A stretch of DNA of 64,000 bases, taken from the NCBI RefSeq assembly GCF_032362555.1, contig NC_083508.1:4245001-4309000 (forward strand). Reading direction: 5' to 3'. A program made the position numbers and the translations under genes. The stretch is from Amyelois transitella. Taxonomy: Eukaryota > Arthropoda > Insecta > Lepidoptera > Pyralidae. How positions within the stretch are numbered: the stretch's first letter is position 1; each line of letters begins with the position of its first letter. Below the pieces are notes generated by a model. It did not search any database. It saw nothing but the letters and a program-made list of their open reading frames with translations, and was not told where the DNA came from. This document shows, in pieces, positions 47,501 to 60,224 of this stretch.

Positions 47501-50500
47501 GATTAAGACATTAGAACCATATTATTCTTACACCTATGAACGGTGTAATGGTCTATTTCTACGAGAAGCCGGTCTATGGCCGTAATAAAATAGTTGTTAA
47601 TAACTCTACAACACCGCAAGTACTACGGAAATTATATTACTTGCCAAGATTTGTATGAAGCGTATTGTCAACAATATAGAAAATTAAATGCATCTGAATA
47701 TGACACACATATTATATAACACACTTCACTTATTAAAGTACAGTTTCTGTAAGTACATCAAATGCTAATGTGATTGACTTTATTTCTTGGTCAATGTCTT
47801 TCTCTTATCCATTATACGTAAGAATCATGTGAGAATTCCTAATAAGAAAGTAACTTGTAACCATTGAAAGTTCAGTTTATATCTATGTATTTTTTATTTC
47901 ACAAAGTTTCATAAAAATAGGTTTAGTAGTAGGTTGAGATTAAACTAAAAATCAAAGAGTACAATAAATACAAATAAGGTTAAGTCCGCCATTTTTAATT
48001 TTGTATATCGATATTTTTCTTTCTAATTATATTTTTTACAATAAAGAGTTTGCAAATAAAAATCTATCATAAAACTATATATGTTACATACCTCTCTGTT
48101 CTCGTCTACTCCAGACACTCTATTCACATTAACTCCTATGTACACAGTAGTGTTTTTGCCTGAAACAATAAACATTGATGTAAGATTTTGCGGGATAATG
48201 ATAAACTGTAGTAAAATAATAGTAATCAGGCGGTTTATGGTTGCCGTTGGAGATATCGCCGACCCATCGACCCAGTGCTTTACTTGTTATCTTTATTTAG
48301 TCAAAGACTGCTTATATTTAGTCATTAATGAACATTATATTGAAAAATCAATAAATACGGAACAATCAAACAAATTGAGGTAACCTCACATTAAATTTGG
48401 GATTTGTGTTGTGCAATACAAATTCAATACTTGTATATAATTGAAATTCCCTAGATTTTTTTTTATTATGACTTGGGATCGATCCCAAGATGTGTGGATC
48501 GGTGATACACATTTACATTAGGTATGTATGATAAAACTTATTTGCTAAGTATGCAAACCATATATGGTACAAAACATCTATTTATTTGGACCTAACTTGA
48601 ATGTGCTTTCTGAATACAAAAACTTTATTTTTAACGACCCATAACACAGATATGGGTTTCCCGTAGCACCAAGGTCAGGGTCCGCTTATTAATGAAAAAA
48701 AAGTTGAAAAATTTTCAGTCATAAAATGTAAAAGTAGAATCGTGATAGTCCGCAATATTGGAATCGGTGCCAGCGCGCTCCCGTCCCGTGCACATTCGTC
48801 AAAGCCTGCAAACCACCACAACACAAAATGGTTCAGAAGGGACACACACATTCTTCTGCACGTGATTTTACATTTCTATAAGCATTTATTCAGACGACAG
48901 ATTTGGTGCAGTGGCAGAGCTCCTGCCTTTGGCCCTATTCATTGAGTTGGTAACCCACAAAATAAGTCCAGAACTTAGATACTTTGGAGTGTAAAATAAA
49001 TGAGTGTATTTTTATTATTGCATACTAAGCCTAATACAAAGTTTTTTTCCGGATTAGTCATTAGAATGAAAAATAAAGAAATGCAATTTCGGCTATATAA
49101 TTTGAAACAATAGCTTCGTAATATTCAATAGCTGTTATTTCTAGCTACTAGGATCGAGAACCATGTCAAATATTAGATACTAAAGTAATACATACATATA
49201 TACATATGGTCATGTCTATATCCCTTGCGGAGTAGACAGAGCCACCAATCTTAAAAAGACTGAATGGCCACGGTGAGCTATTCGGCTTAATGATAGAATT
49301 GAGATTCAAATAGTGACAGGTTGCTAGCCCATCGCCTAAAAAAGAATCCCAAGTTTGTAAACCTATCCCTTAGTCGCCTTTTACGACATCCATGGGAAAG
49401 AGATGGAGTGGTCCTATTTTTTTTTGTATTGGTGCCGGAAACCACACGGCACTGCCAATTAATACAAACTTTGTAATACATACCTTATACAAAATCTTTT
49501 CTTTCATAAATACTTATTCATTTTTATCATTAAAGCGCTTCTTACTGTATACTTTTTACTAAGTCTACCTGTGTATTTACATAAGCCTTGACAGTATTAT
49601 AATGTTCACCGCCATTTGAAGCAAAGGGTTTCATTGAGGGAATGCGGCCTCGGCGGAGATAGCTATAAATAAAGTTGACCTGACTCAACAGTGTATTTAA
49701 ATATCAATATCTCTGATTGTGGGAATACAATGCAAGAAGTTTCTAGACTTTTAAATAACGAGTTGGGAACAAATTGAACTTAGCTATTACTTGGAGCTTT
49801 ATTTGTATGGAAAATTAAATAAGCAAAATATGAACTGGACGTTATTCATTATAGACGCGGGATCCAAAGCATAGTGACTGAGGATGCATCTAGGTACACA
49901 CAAATAAAACGAGAGATATAATAATTAATTCTATAATTATATCTCAGTGAGGTACCTACCCAATTTTATTTATCTATGAAACAGATATCATATCTCTTAT
50001 AGAGTTTATTAGCTCCTCGAGTATTTTTAGCTACAACAGCCTCAATTAAAGAACAGGAATCCAGGTTGACTAATGATAGGCTGAACGTCAATATTGCGAT
50101 GGATTTCTGCTGAATAATATCCGGGCTAAAGTGGATAGTTATTACGAGGCATATGATGACTATTTATAGTGTGCTTGATAAGTAATTAGTAAACATGAGT
50201 AATTAAAGTCTTTGCACTGCAGTGGTTGTTCATCTATGGTTAAAAATTAGATATAATTTTCATAAAATGCAGGATTAGCATATAGCAAACCATTACAAAA
50301 TTGTGTTACGGTAGTACAAAACTATTTGTGACACAGATCTATGTCTTTAGATAAGTCTTATTGTGTTATAAGATATTGGGTCAATAGTGCTTCTTTGACA
50401 TATGCACACATAAATACCCTACGCTTATTTCCTGAAGCAGAGACTATATCTTATAGAATAGAATCTTTTGCAATCTAAATCAATTATTCTAATAATTGTT

Positions 50501-53500
50501 AAAATTGTATACATTATAGTTAAATATTCACCATTAGGTCACAACGGAGTGCAGGGTGGGCAAAAGGGCGACAGGTCACCGGGGTATGATGTGCTTCTCA
50601 GATTACAGAACGGTCGTCAAATCTGTTACGTACGTATAGAGCTAAATGTTGGGCCATGAAAGCGACGGATGAAAGGAAAAATGGTGGATGTTCCTTACGA
50701 GAGACCTTCAAAGTGTGTAATGAAATGGCAAGTGTATGAGTGCATTGAAGAAGTCCTCAAAATGTATCTTTTTTACCAAGAGGGAAAGACATACAATCTT
50801 CGCTTCAGTATGAACTGGTCCTTAGTTAAAATAGGAATAACATATATTATTCAGATTTCTATGTAGATATAATGTAAACAAGGAGAAGGAGAAGAAACTC
50901 ACCGGGTGGAATGTTTCTGTTGTAGTTTGTTGGAATTTGGTATGAGTGCTGGTCCATGTACAGGATCTGGCTGAAAGAAATTGACATTAATTAAACACTT
51001 TTATTTATAAGCTATAAATATAAACATCTAAGACAAAGCGGGGTTATTCACGATCGTCGATAAGTTATATGTTTCATCTACCCTCTTTGTTAATCTCGAA
51101 GATAAATCGAAAAGTAAGAGAGAGAGAGAGCGAATAAAATAAATATGCCTTGTATATATTACTATATATAATATTATTATTTGTTGCCTTGTATTCTTGC
51201 CTGTATTCTTTTGCAAGTGTCGCTAAATCGTGCGTATAGGTGGCGCTAGATTCGTTGCTTTAAGCGCGAAAATAAAATCGCGCGGGCGAATCTGCGGGTG
51301 TAAGCTAGAGAAGTTATAATAGGTAGTGAACGATATAACCGGGGGTTGAACCGGGACCTTGTATTTCCACAATAAGTATAATTTGCCACTTTGCAAGTCG
51401 GAGATTGAAACCCAGAAATATCTCTTGTTTTCACGTTTCTCTCTTTTTTCATGACATCTCCCTTATTTTCATACATACATATAGAAACGTCTATATCTTT
51501 TACGGGACAGACAGAGCCAACAGTCTTGAATAGACTGAAAGACCACGTTCAGCTGTATGTATGGAAATTGCACAGCAGTGTGTGTATTTCACTATCAAAT
51601 AAAGATTAGTTGCTTCATGTCTTGCCTAAGTATTAACATAATATACAATTGTAAACAATAACTAATTCTGTTGATTGTAGATACATAATCTCCTATACTG
51701 TCTCAAGACTCATATCTTTTGTTAGCACGGAAATTAACCGGGATTAAGCCTCAGCTTTATTATAAATTGTAAGATATGTTTATCATTTGCATAGACCGCT
51801 TTTCTAGTATTTTCTTTATTCAGGTTAGTTTTTAGTACATTATAAGCCAGATAGTCTGCAAACTTCCGCGAGAGCTTAGGTAGGTTATTTTGAGATATTC
51901 GTTCAGGACATTCAAGTAAAAGTAACGATTATTGATCTTATATCATTACTAATATCATAAATGCGAAAGTAAGTTATGTTTGTTTGTTTTCTCTTCATGG
52001 GTTATCTATTGGAGCAATCTTCTTCAAATTTTACATATATTTTAAAAATAAATAGTCTGGAGAAAGACAATGGTTAATTTTTAATATACAGTTCCGTTGG
52101 AATTTGTGAAAAACCTGTATTTTTTGCAAGTGTCGCTAAATTCGTGCGTAAAGGTGGCGCTGGATTCGTTAGTTAATAGTTTACGATATAAAAATAAATA
52201 TGGGCGGGCAAAGCTGAGGGTACAGGCTAGTGAAGTTATATTAGGTAGTGAAAGACATGGCCATATATACCAGAAAGATATTTCAGATGCGAAAATATTG
52301 CATTGACGTCTTTGAATTTTCTTTAACTACATATAATCTATACATATAATAAAACAATAAAAATATTTTGTCTGTACATCTTGTATTTTTGACTGAAATA
52401 TATAGAGAATTTTTTTTTTAAATTTTTTGTCTGTCTTTTTGTATCTGACTGTATGATCAAGATTCAACTAGAAATTTACGCGGACGAAGTCGCGGGCAAC
52501 GGTGAATAGCTTAGTTCAGCATTTTGTCGGATGTAAGGTATTCTTGAGCGGTAATACAATTATATTGAAGGTGATGTTACATCACAACCGTCGGATTAGG
52601 AGCAAGCCTGAACTCATGACTTAAGTTATTAACCTGTTTATATCTTTTAAACTGGAATTATAGTTAAATAAGGAAATAGGTTATTTATTTCAGACTTATT
52701 CCATTCATGAAAAAAAGAACACGCTGCGTGGTTTATTTAGAAGAGTCTTGTTGATAAAATTCGATGCAGTTTTGATAACAGCCTTAGTGTTTTGTCACCT
52801 ATTAAGAAATTATCTTGTGTATAGTTATGATATCGTTGAGTTAGTATCTCGTAACACAAGTTTCGAACTTACTTCGAGGTTAATTCCATCTGTGTTATTT
52901 GTCCCATATATTTTTTTTTTTTATTTATAATGGCCAAAAGGCGTTGTAAATTATTATGGTGTTATCGATGTAGGCCATCGTTGCACCGCAAACTTTTTCA
53001 TCGGGTAATTAGGAATGTGTTTCCGTGTTTTATAACATGGACAAAAAGGGTTTCTAAGAAAAACATATTTGTTACATTAAGAAGTATTGGAAGTTGTAGA
53101 TTAAATTTATTTATTTTATTTTACGTGCAGTGCCGTGTGGTTCCCGGCACCAATATAAAAAAAAGAATAGGACCACTCCATCTCGTTCCCATGGATGTCG
53201 TAAAAGGCGACTAAGGGATAGGCTTATAAACTTGGGATTCTTCTTTAAGGCGATGGGCTAGCAACCTGTCACTATTTGAATCTCAATTCAATCATCGAGC
53301 CAATAAGCTGAACGTGGCCTGTCAGTCTTTTCAAGACTGTTGGCTCTGTCTACCCCGCAAGGGATATAGACGTGACTATATGTATGTATGTATAAAATAA
53401 TCATTTAGGCTATATAGTTGTTAATATGCTAGGATTGTACAATTTGTAAAAAAAAATAAGGTGTAGTGTTAGTTTGTTTCCACAGGGTTTAAGGAATTAG

Positions 53501-56500
53501 AATTATAATTTAAAATACCATTGATAAAAATGAAATTTACATATGTATGTTCAGAACAATTCAGATAATTAAACATACCTCCTCATTAGGCTCCTGTTAA
53601 TTTTTTTTTACAACGGAAGTAAACCTTTGTTAATTTAGTGGAAGAAATAGGCACGCGATTAATTTACTAGCATAGTATAGTGGCAGCAAGTTTTGGTATT
53701 TCCGTACACGCGTCCTTCAGCATAAAAAATAAAAAGAAATGAGTAGGTACTTATTACCACTTATAAAGTGATTCCTATTGTATTGTAATATTTGCGCAAT
53801 GTGCATAATCTTTGGCCATGTCCTGTCGGTTTGTTTTAAAGACATTATTTCACAAACAATCACAACTAGTAGGCAGCTCAAAACATTTCGAGTTTTATAA
53901 GCCTTTCCCTTGATTAACTTTTACAATGCGCGAGAAGAGATGCAGTCAGGAGGCAGCATGTTTTTTCTTGAATAGCAAAATCTACAGGTTTTATTTATTA
54001 TGATAGAAATCAGTTGGAAGCGCTTGGTGAGACGTTACTTATTTTTATCGTGGAAAATCTGCCTCCATAAATTCATAAGTCCACATCATTGGTTAAGGAG
54101 ATCCCAATTGAACACCACAATGTATCGAAGCAAACGTGATGGGTTCCTCGTGGTACTTGGCCATCGTCCAAGCTATTTGTTTGGCTAACAGATCACTTCA
54201 ACGCACTCGCAAATATCGGTACTGCCTTTGATTATACGCGAATCAAAGAGAAGCCGATACTCCATTTTTGGCATAGTTTAGATTTGATATTTTTTTTCTT
54301 TTGATCATATTGTTGTTTCCAACGTTCAATTTCAAATTAGATTATTTTATTAAAGATATTATTTATTAGGTCTTTTATTGTAAAAATAGGAATATGTTTT
54401 CGGCTTATGTGTTGTTGGGGGAAGATAGCCACGAATAGATAGTTACCTACTATACAATACTTGCATGGGGTCGCAATTGTTAACATTTTAAAATTTTAAT
54501 TTTGGTTGTCGAATCAAACTATTTTGGGGTGACACGGAATACCTCCATTGATTAACATATCTTTCACTGTTACCTTCAGTAGATTGGATTTGAACTTATA
54601 TATCTGTCATGGGGAAGAAACCTTAGACCAATATTTTTTCAAATATAAACGAGGGCAAAGTATCAAACAAAGTATTTTATTTAGTACTAATTTTTACTTA
54701 GTAGTATGTATGACAATATTCAATTTATTGGTACTTACTAAATTACCATCCTCATCACCTTTGTACTCAAATAAATGTGAGAACTTACAATTCTAGAGTA
54801 GATTACATACGTTTTCATTTGATTCTAAATAATTATACATCTGTATACCAACGTGTGGTATTCAAATCACCTATTTTTTATATCAGAAGTGTACGAAAGC
54901 TATTATTTGAGAAACATGAGGCGTCCGTGGATTGTCATAGAATTGCATGTCATTACCTCGTTGCGTCCGGCTTGTAAACGTGTTATATGATAAAAAAGAA
55001 ATAACTATAAGTACGAGCAGATGATGGGCTGTGGGGTTCCGAATAACCTTAGTAAGGAAGATATAATCACAATGAATCTTATGACTTGTTATGAAATGTT
55101 TGGTTGCTTTGTGCCCTTAGGTTCACTGATTATTGTTACAAGATTGTGGTTACAGGTCGGCCTTTGTACGATTTTGTTTGTTGTGTGCTCAGATTATAAA
55201 ATAATTATTCTTATCTGTATATTTGTAGCACAATAAAGAATTTTACCTATTTATAATTAATACCTACTCTTTAAATTTATAGGTCCTTTTATTTTTATTT
55301 GTTTTTATCCGTAAATGTTATATAAAACACAAGGAGCATGGTAAGGAGCTATTTACGTGATAAGTGTATACTATTTATGTATATTTCGATTCAATTTCTT
55401 TGATATTTTACAAAATTCTCTTTCAGTTTATAATATGTGATGTAACATTAATATTGATTTCTCCAACTTCTGTGACGTAAATATCTTAAAAGAACTAAAA
55501 AAAAAAGAATCCCAACCAATTATTATTTATCTGTCTGTTATTTTATGTGATTTTCTTTCATGTATGTGGAATCCTGAAATTCAAACATAAACGAATGCAG
55601 ATTATTATTTTCGTTTGTGATTATAAGGTGATTATGTACTAAGTCCATCGTATTTTTTGTTATCGACGTGTTTTTATCTTGTCATGTTTATACTCATATC
55701 ATTAATCGCGACGTTTTGAAACTAGCTTCCGCCTGCAGTTTCGCCCGCGCGAATTTAGAGCCTACACGCGCTAATTTTTCACCATCTACAAAAGAATACA
55801 GGTTTTTTTCGCAAACCCCATGTATTCTAAGTATAATTTTACTGGGATGAAAAGAAACCTTTGTCCTTCTCAAGACTCCTTGTTAAATATACGCAAAATT
55901 TCAAGAATATTGATTCAGTAGATCATTCGTGAAGAGACAACAAAAAAAAAAACATTTATAAGTTCAGAAATGAGAATTGTCTGTGTTATTTTACATTGTG
56001 ACGGTTAGTAAAAATAAAAACTTATTTTAAATTTTCCTTCGTCTGAGGTAAAAAAGAAATATTATATAACAACAGATAATTGTAGACTTGTCACTCAGAG
56101 ATAGTAGGTCATTAAATCTTACATGAAAGATACTTTTTGCAGTCATTTACAGTACCAAAATATAGGTACTCCTATGCTTAGTCCATTATAGGTAGTGTGA
56201 ATAAAAATAAATAAGTTAAATTCACTTTAAATCAGCTTATGGTTATTTTTTATACTTTACGTGTTAAATTATAAGAATAACAATATTTTTTTTGAGTACA
56301 TATTAAGTATTTAAGTATAATACTCATAACCTTTCTTTTCATCATAGTCAAATTATGTGCCAGTACAAGCTTTCGTCACAGAAACGTCAACTCTCTTATG
56401 CAATGGGTTATATGATTGTATTAAATGCATAGGCGATAGACCAAGTGAGAGAATGCAACCAGTATTTAGTCCAAGGGACTATTTCGGTGGTCACAGTTAC

Positions 56501-59382
56501 CGCGCGCGTTATATTTGGGTTATTAGTGACGCAAATAGTGATAAACAGGTTTAAATTTGGCTTGGCGCTTCTGTAAATCTATTGTTGTCTTTAGGTCACT
56601 GAAATTCTAGGTTAATTTCACGCAAACATTTCGTTTTCATAATATTGTCCAATAAGGTGTTTACGTAATAAGGGCGTGCGGGTGTTATGCATAAGGATTC
56701 TGAGGTTTTTTTTTTAAATTCAGTTAATTATTATAATTTACTTATTTATAACTTTTTCAGATAATTTATCACTTTTCTAAGTTAAACAAGCCAGATTACG
56801 AAGGACTTCAATACAAAAACTACGCGGTTTCTATATCACTGCCAGTTTATGCCGGAACAGTATTTTTGTTTTATGTTCCACAGTGTGTTTGTAAGTGCTG
56901 TTTTTGCATTATCAACCTAGGGGACCTCCTTTTAGTGAGGTCACCGCTGGCGCAGTTAGTTTACCTAATTTTACGCATCAAATCGTGATCCAGCCCCCGA
57001 ATCATGGCACGCGCGATGCTGTTTTTATCGCTGTCCCGTTTCACGTCGTATTAGAAAGCACTAGAGTAAGTGGGGCATGAACTTTTCCTCGCATATTCAA
57101 AAGTACGTATAAACCATTTATTAAAAAAAATAGATTACTCTAAATTGAAGTTTTCATGGTAGTACCTACATAAGATGACAATGTTATATACTAACTATGT
57201 GTTTTGATTTAATTTTGACAATATAACCGGCTATTATTGTTTTTTCCACATCTCTTTCATAAACTTATACGAGTATAACTACATAAACAAATGGTAATCC
57301 AGAAGAAAAAGAAAATAGACTTTTATAATCCCTGCTTCCCGACTAGTATTATAAATTCGAAAGCAACTCTGCTTGTCTGTCATGCTTTTACGTCTAAACT
57401 ACTGAATTGATTTTGATGAAATTTGGTACAGAGATAAAGTTGACCGTAAAAAATAAGGCTATATTAATTGTGAATAAGGGCGAATAAGTGAAGGTTAAAA
57501 CGTTGGTTTCTATAGAAAGTACAACGTCCTTTGACTTATTTATCCTACACTACATACGAGTATACTTTTGTCAATCATACATATAATAAATTTATTTATA
57601 TAAATATAGCTTTTGCATGTGGCCTATTGCTGATAGACATTATATGATTAACCTGATCATAAGGTAGAGAAAGTTATCCCATAACATAAGTGTCGAACTT
57701 TTGGGGTTTAGTTTACATATTATAAAGTAAATAAAGTAGTTTAAGTTAATCCTAAAAGTCTATGTACCTCTCTAGATAATTTTATTTATTTTATCTTAAA
57801 TAACATAAACATATAGTATAGCACGATTGAAGAATTGGCGGGCTTAATATTAATAGCCTACGCGGAAAGCATATATCTCCTAAGCAGAAAGCATTAAGTA
57901 TAAAATATATATGTATAGTGTGTAGGTGATGTAACAAGGAGAGAAAAATCATAAATGATTTGACAGATTGAAAATGGGGAGCGATTATTGATTTTAGTGT
58001 GAGATGGACTAGGAATGTCTTGTCTAACTATGTACTAATAGTTTTTACATACATACATACATACATATCGTCACGTCTATATCCCTTGCGGGGTAGACAG
58101 AGCCAACAGTCTTGAAAAGACTGAATGGCCACGTTCAGCTATTTGGCTTAATGATAGAATTGAGATTCAAATAGTGACAGGTTGCTAGCCCATCGCCTAA
58201 AAAAGAATCCCAAGTTTGTTAGCCTATCCCTTAGTCGCCTTTTACGACATCCATGGGAAAGAGATGGAGTGGTCCTATTCTTTTTTTGTATTGGTGCCGG
58301 GAACCACATGGCACTAATAGTTTTTCTTAGATATTTTTCATAAACTCTAATCTCTATTGAAATTAAAAAAGATAATATAAAGTCAGTGGTTTATTGAAGA
58401 TCCTGATGTCTTTCACATTACTATGTATAAATCTAGCAGGTATACTAATCTAGTGTCGGATGTTTATGTCAACACATAGTATTGCCAAGCCGGTGCGAAT
58501 GCGACTCGTGCGCATACTCACTTGGCAGAATCTGATAACGTGTGTTTATTTTTAATTGATAGCCATAATCTGCTTTTATCTTGTTATAACCTGTTCAAGT
58601 CAGAACAAAATTTCCTTATAAATTTAAAGCGGTGGTCTATGGAAATAAAAAGTTTATTGATAAATTGTCCATTGTTTAAATTATGTAAGAAGTTAATCTT
58701 TTTAATATAAAAATGTTACCAGTAGATAAACATTCAAGTTTTATTGGAATAAAATGTTCAATGTTTCTCGAATGTATGATTTAGAAATAGATCATAATTT
58801 TATTCTCTTATATTTTTGGAAAATCTTAAGGGTTCAACAGGTGATTTGACGGTATTTGATGGACGGTACGAATGACTGACTCCCAATGAATTTTATGCAG
58901 TTATCTAATGGCATTAACTCTTCGACACCAACACTTGGTTAATCATAAAATTGATTCTCAATAAGATAGAAGTTATGACAGGTGGCTCAACATATTTAAC
59001 ACTTTTATCCCTTACTCGCGTTTTACGCTTAACTTTTGAATGTGTAAGTTAGCTAGTGCTGCAATAAATGTGCGAACGAGTGTTTTCACAAAAATAAACC
59101 GTAACAAATGAGACACTAAACAAGGTGAATGTTAACGCACTCGCGACGCGGCAGACGGTCGTCTCGCGTGCCCATCTAAATTATTTTTGTAGCTCATTCG
59201 AGGTCCCAGCGCGAATTGCGACCGGCACATTTATTCATTTATAACTGCAAATCTGTCACTCCCTGTACTCACGTCCGAAATGCTACGAACCTTGCACACT
59301 CCAGCAGTTCCTTTTGGGAGTTGAATGAGGCCCCACCGCCTAAGACGATGAGACCGAGTACAACCGGGAAGGTTTTCCACAT
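38600..59382 (-). CDS. Cys-loop ligand-gated anion channel subunit (10 exons, 482 aa)
   Basis: Exons in order: 59273-59382, 50903-50970, 48092-48159, 46627-46847, 46144-46226, 43389-43547, 41189-41387, 40601-40805, 40160-40270, 38600-38824 (1449 nt, all phases close). Exon 1 gives a signal peptide (MWKTFPVVLGLIVLGGGAS). The extracellular domain has WEDMRL, LIWTPDLYIY and an intact Cys loop C163-x13-C177 (CEMDFVLYPLDVQNC). M1 is near 260-280. M2 (283-303) starts EIVPGRMVLLVTT; the P-G-R ring predicts chloride selectivity. M3 is about 315-337 and M4 452-474. The M3-M4 loop is about 110 residues. The protein would sit in the plasma membrane. It belongs with orphan insect glycine/GABA-receptor-like channels, perhaps the pH/zinc-gated group (CG6927, CG7589, CG11340/Hodor); the ligand cannot be told. 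The donor after 46627 is weak (GTTCGT). Confidence 0.88.
41475..41565 (-). repeat. Family A repeat fragment, reverse
   Basis: 'tgaacgtagcctttcagtat', 'ttcaatactgttagctctgt' and 'ctacctcgtaagagagagac' correspond to the first third of family A in reverse. Diverged; inside a channel intron. Confidence 0.5.
41950..42165 (-). repeat. tRNA-derived SINE (family B), best copy
   Basis: On the minus strand it begins 'gtggcgcagcggtagttagc' (A box) and has 'ctcgggttcgaatccagggc' (B box), then a body with 'agtatctcgtaacacaagtt' and 'cttcgaggctaactcaac'. The order and spacing fit a tRNA-derived SINE. Related copies are at 16145 and 52835. Confidence 0.7.
43559..43663. mobile_element. 105-bp MITE-like foldback at a channel splice acceptor
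   Basis: The ends 'gggtcacgaatgttgatatg' and, reversed, 'gggttattcacgaacgttaa' form imperfect inverted repeats. The interior has facing 'ccctctttctct' and 'agagagagaggg'. It stops about 9 bp from the acceptor of exon 43389-43547 (minus strand). A related sequence is at about 51041-51165. Confidence 0.6.
44690..44850 (+). repeat. Possible tRNA-derived SINE fragment
   Basis: 'accgtagtagccctatgatt' followed by 'gaatcgaatcccatgggaaa' has B-box-like character, and the region lies in a non-coding part of a channel intron. Weak; A box unclear. Confidence 0.3.
48895..48965 (+). repeat. tRNA-like SINE head
   Basis: 'tttggtgcagtggcagagctcctgcctttggcc' resembles a tRNA-derived SINE head (A box 'tggcagagctc'). 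The remainder is decayed. Confidence 0.35.
49187..49452 (+). repeat. Dispersed repeat family A, copy 4
   Basis: Full-length copy in a channel intron, from 'catacatatatacatatggt' through 'cttgcggagtagacagagcc' and 'cttagtcgccttttacgaca' to 'gtgccggaaaccacacggcac'. The end can fold as a GTGCCG/CGGCAC stem. Confidence 0.85.
51041..51165. mobile_element. MITE-like relative of the 43559 foldback
   Basis: It starts 'gggttattcacgatcgtcga', like the right end of the 43559-43663 element, and continues with 'ctaccctctttgttaatctc' and an (AG)n run. Its far end is unclear. Confidence 0.45.
51475..51553 (+). repeat. Family A repeat, 5' fragment
   Basis: 'acatatagaaacgtctatat', 'gacagagccaacagtcttga' and 'gaccacgttcagctg' match the first third of family A, after which the similarity ends. 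Confidence 0.6.
52115..52260 (+). repeat. SINE/Helitron-like tail, copy of the one at 51190-51320
   Basis: 'ttttgcaagtgtcgctaaattcgtgcgt' and 'aggtggcgctggattcgtt' occur here and, almost the same, at 51200-51260. Both continue into 'gggcgggcaaagctgagggt' or 'gcgggcgaatctgcgggtgt' and then 'gaagttatattaggtagtga'. These are two copies of one family about 900 bp apart. Confidence 0.6.
52835..52915 (+). repeat. Family B SINE tail
   Basis: 'gagttagtatctcgtaacacaagtttcgaacttacttcgaggttaa' matches the tails at 16275-16320 and (reverse) 41960-42010. Confidence 0.6.
53128..53392 (-). repeat. Dispersed repeat family A, copy 5 (reverse)
   Basis: Full-length reverse copy: starts 'cagtgccgtgtggttcccggcac', contains 'atggatgtcgtaaaaggcga', 'atgggctagcaacctgtcac' and 'aagactgttggctctgtcta', and ends with 'tatatgtatgtatg'. 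Confidence 0.85.
55021..57065 (+). CDS. Unrecognised four-exon gene (partial) nested in channel intron 1
   Basis: Exons 55021-55155, 56348-56548, 56761-56890 and 56956-57065 join in one frame (576 nt, 192 aa so far). Three of the donors fit: GTCGGC is weak, the final two are GTAAGT. The first exon carries a hydrophobic stretch (FGCFVPLGSLIIVTRLWL) that could be a signal anchor. What follows looks like a beta-rich extracellular domain with several cysteines (ETSTLLCNGLYDCIKC, YFGGHSYRARYIWVISD, YKNYAVSISLP, QIVIQPPNHGTRD). I do not recognise the family. The fourth exon needs an acceptor inside 'gctggcgcag', which is less certain. No terminal exon in the right phase was found: continuing to 63673 gives a stop after about 10 codons. 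It lies opposite to, and inside, the 8.3-kb first intron of the channel gene. Confidence 0.42.
58049..58314 (+). repeat. Dispersed repeat family A, copy 6
   Basis: The cleanest copy, from a (CATA)n head through 'tatatcccttgcggggtaga', 'ccatcgcctaaaaaagaatc' and 'ccttagtcgccttttacgac' to 'gtgccgggaaccacatggcac'. Confidence 0.88.
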
Positions 59383-59640
59383 GGCGCTACGGTCGCGCGG
59401 GTCCGGGCCGTTGGTCACTGATAGTTACACACACTTGACACATGATCAGCTAGAGGCACATCACTTCACTTGGATCCGTCACCTTCGACCTCAGTTGCCG
59501 TGGGTCGAGGACCGAGGAGCGACGAGTGCGGCGCGATACTGAGCTGAGCCGGCGGCGGGCGGGCGCGGTCACGGGCGCAACCTTCGCTTCCGAGCTCACC
59601 CTGCGGCAGGTGGCCACGCAACGAGCGAAAAGCGGATATA
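59383..59640 (-). promoter_or_regulatory. GC-rich 5' flank of the channel gene
   Basis: Directly upstream of the channel start codon the base composition jumps: the block around 59460-59600 is strongly GC- and CpG-rich ('gagccggcggcgggcgggcgcgg'), unlike any other part of the window. It probably holds the 5' UTR and promoter. The open frames that cross it on both strands are a by-product of the GC content. Confidence 0.45.
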
Positions 59641-60224
59641 GCGTACGATTGAACTACACTCAACCGGTTCACGCATCTACGACTTTCATATTGAATGTCT
59701 TCCAACTTTTGATCGCGACATTTTTATTCACATATTAATCTTAAGATCGGGAAACAAAGTGCAGAGAAAATATTCTGAGGAAAATTGTTCTAAGTCGGCT
59801 TTGGGCGCTGAATGTTGTGTTACGGTTATTGTTAGGTGTGAATACATAACAAGTTGAAACAAATTATTTTATCTACCCACTTGAGACATGATTATTTATT
59901 ACACAGTTTTTAATGGATATAATGCGAATCTCTGGGCGGGTTGAACGTAGCTCGCGTGTCGACGAAACCTGCCGTGCCCAATAGTTAGACTGACTTTTGC
60001 GAAACCACCAGGTTGTAACTCAAATAAACAAAGGCGATTATACTAACAAGTTTTTAATATTTGTGTTGATATTCAGCAATAATTTTGTTGTCCAACTATA
60101 CTTTAAAGGTCAACAATCATTTTTGTTATGTAATAATAATATCATCTTAATTTTAGTCAAATTTTCTTTGCAAATTAAACAAAAGATTTCGTTAACTTAT
60201 CGTTATCCTGGCGTTAGTTCTGGT

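Noticed and set aside
50468-50866. Two short open frames in a row with mixed composition
   Set aside because: Interrupted between frames, no splice signals that join them, no family recognised; may be a decayed coding fossil but cannot be supported.
59216-59738. Overlapping open frames on both strands around 59.2-59.7 kb
   Set aside because: They come from the GC-rich flank and the antisense of channel exon 1; high GC removes stop codons.
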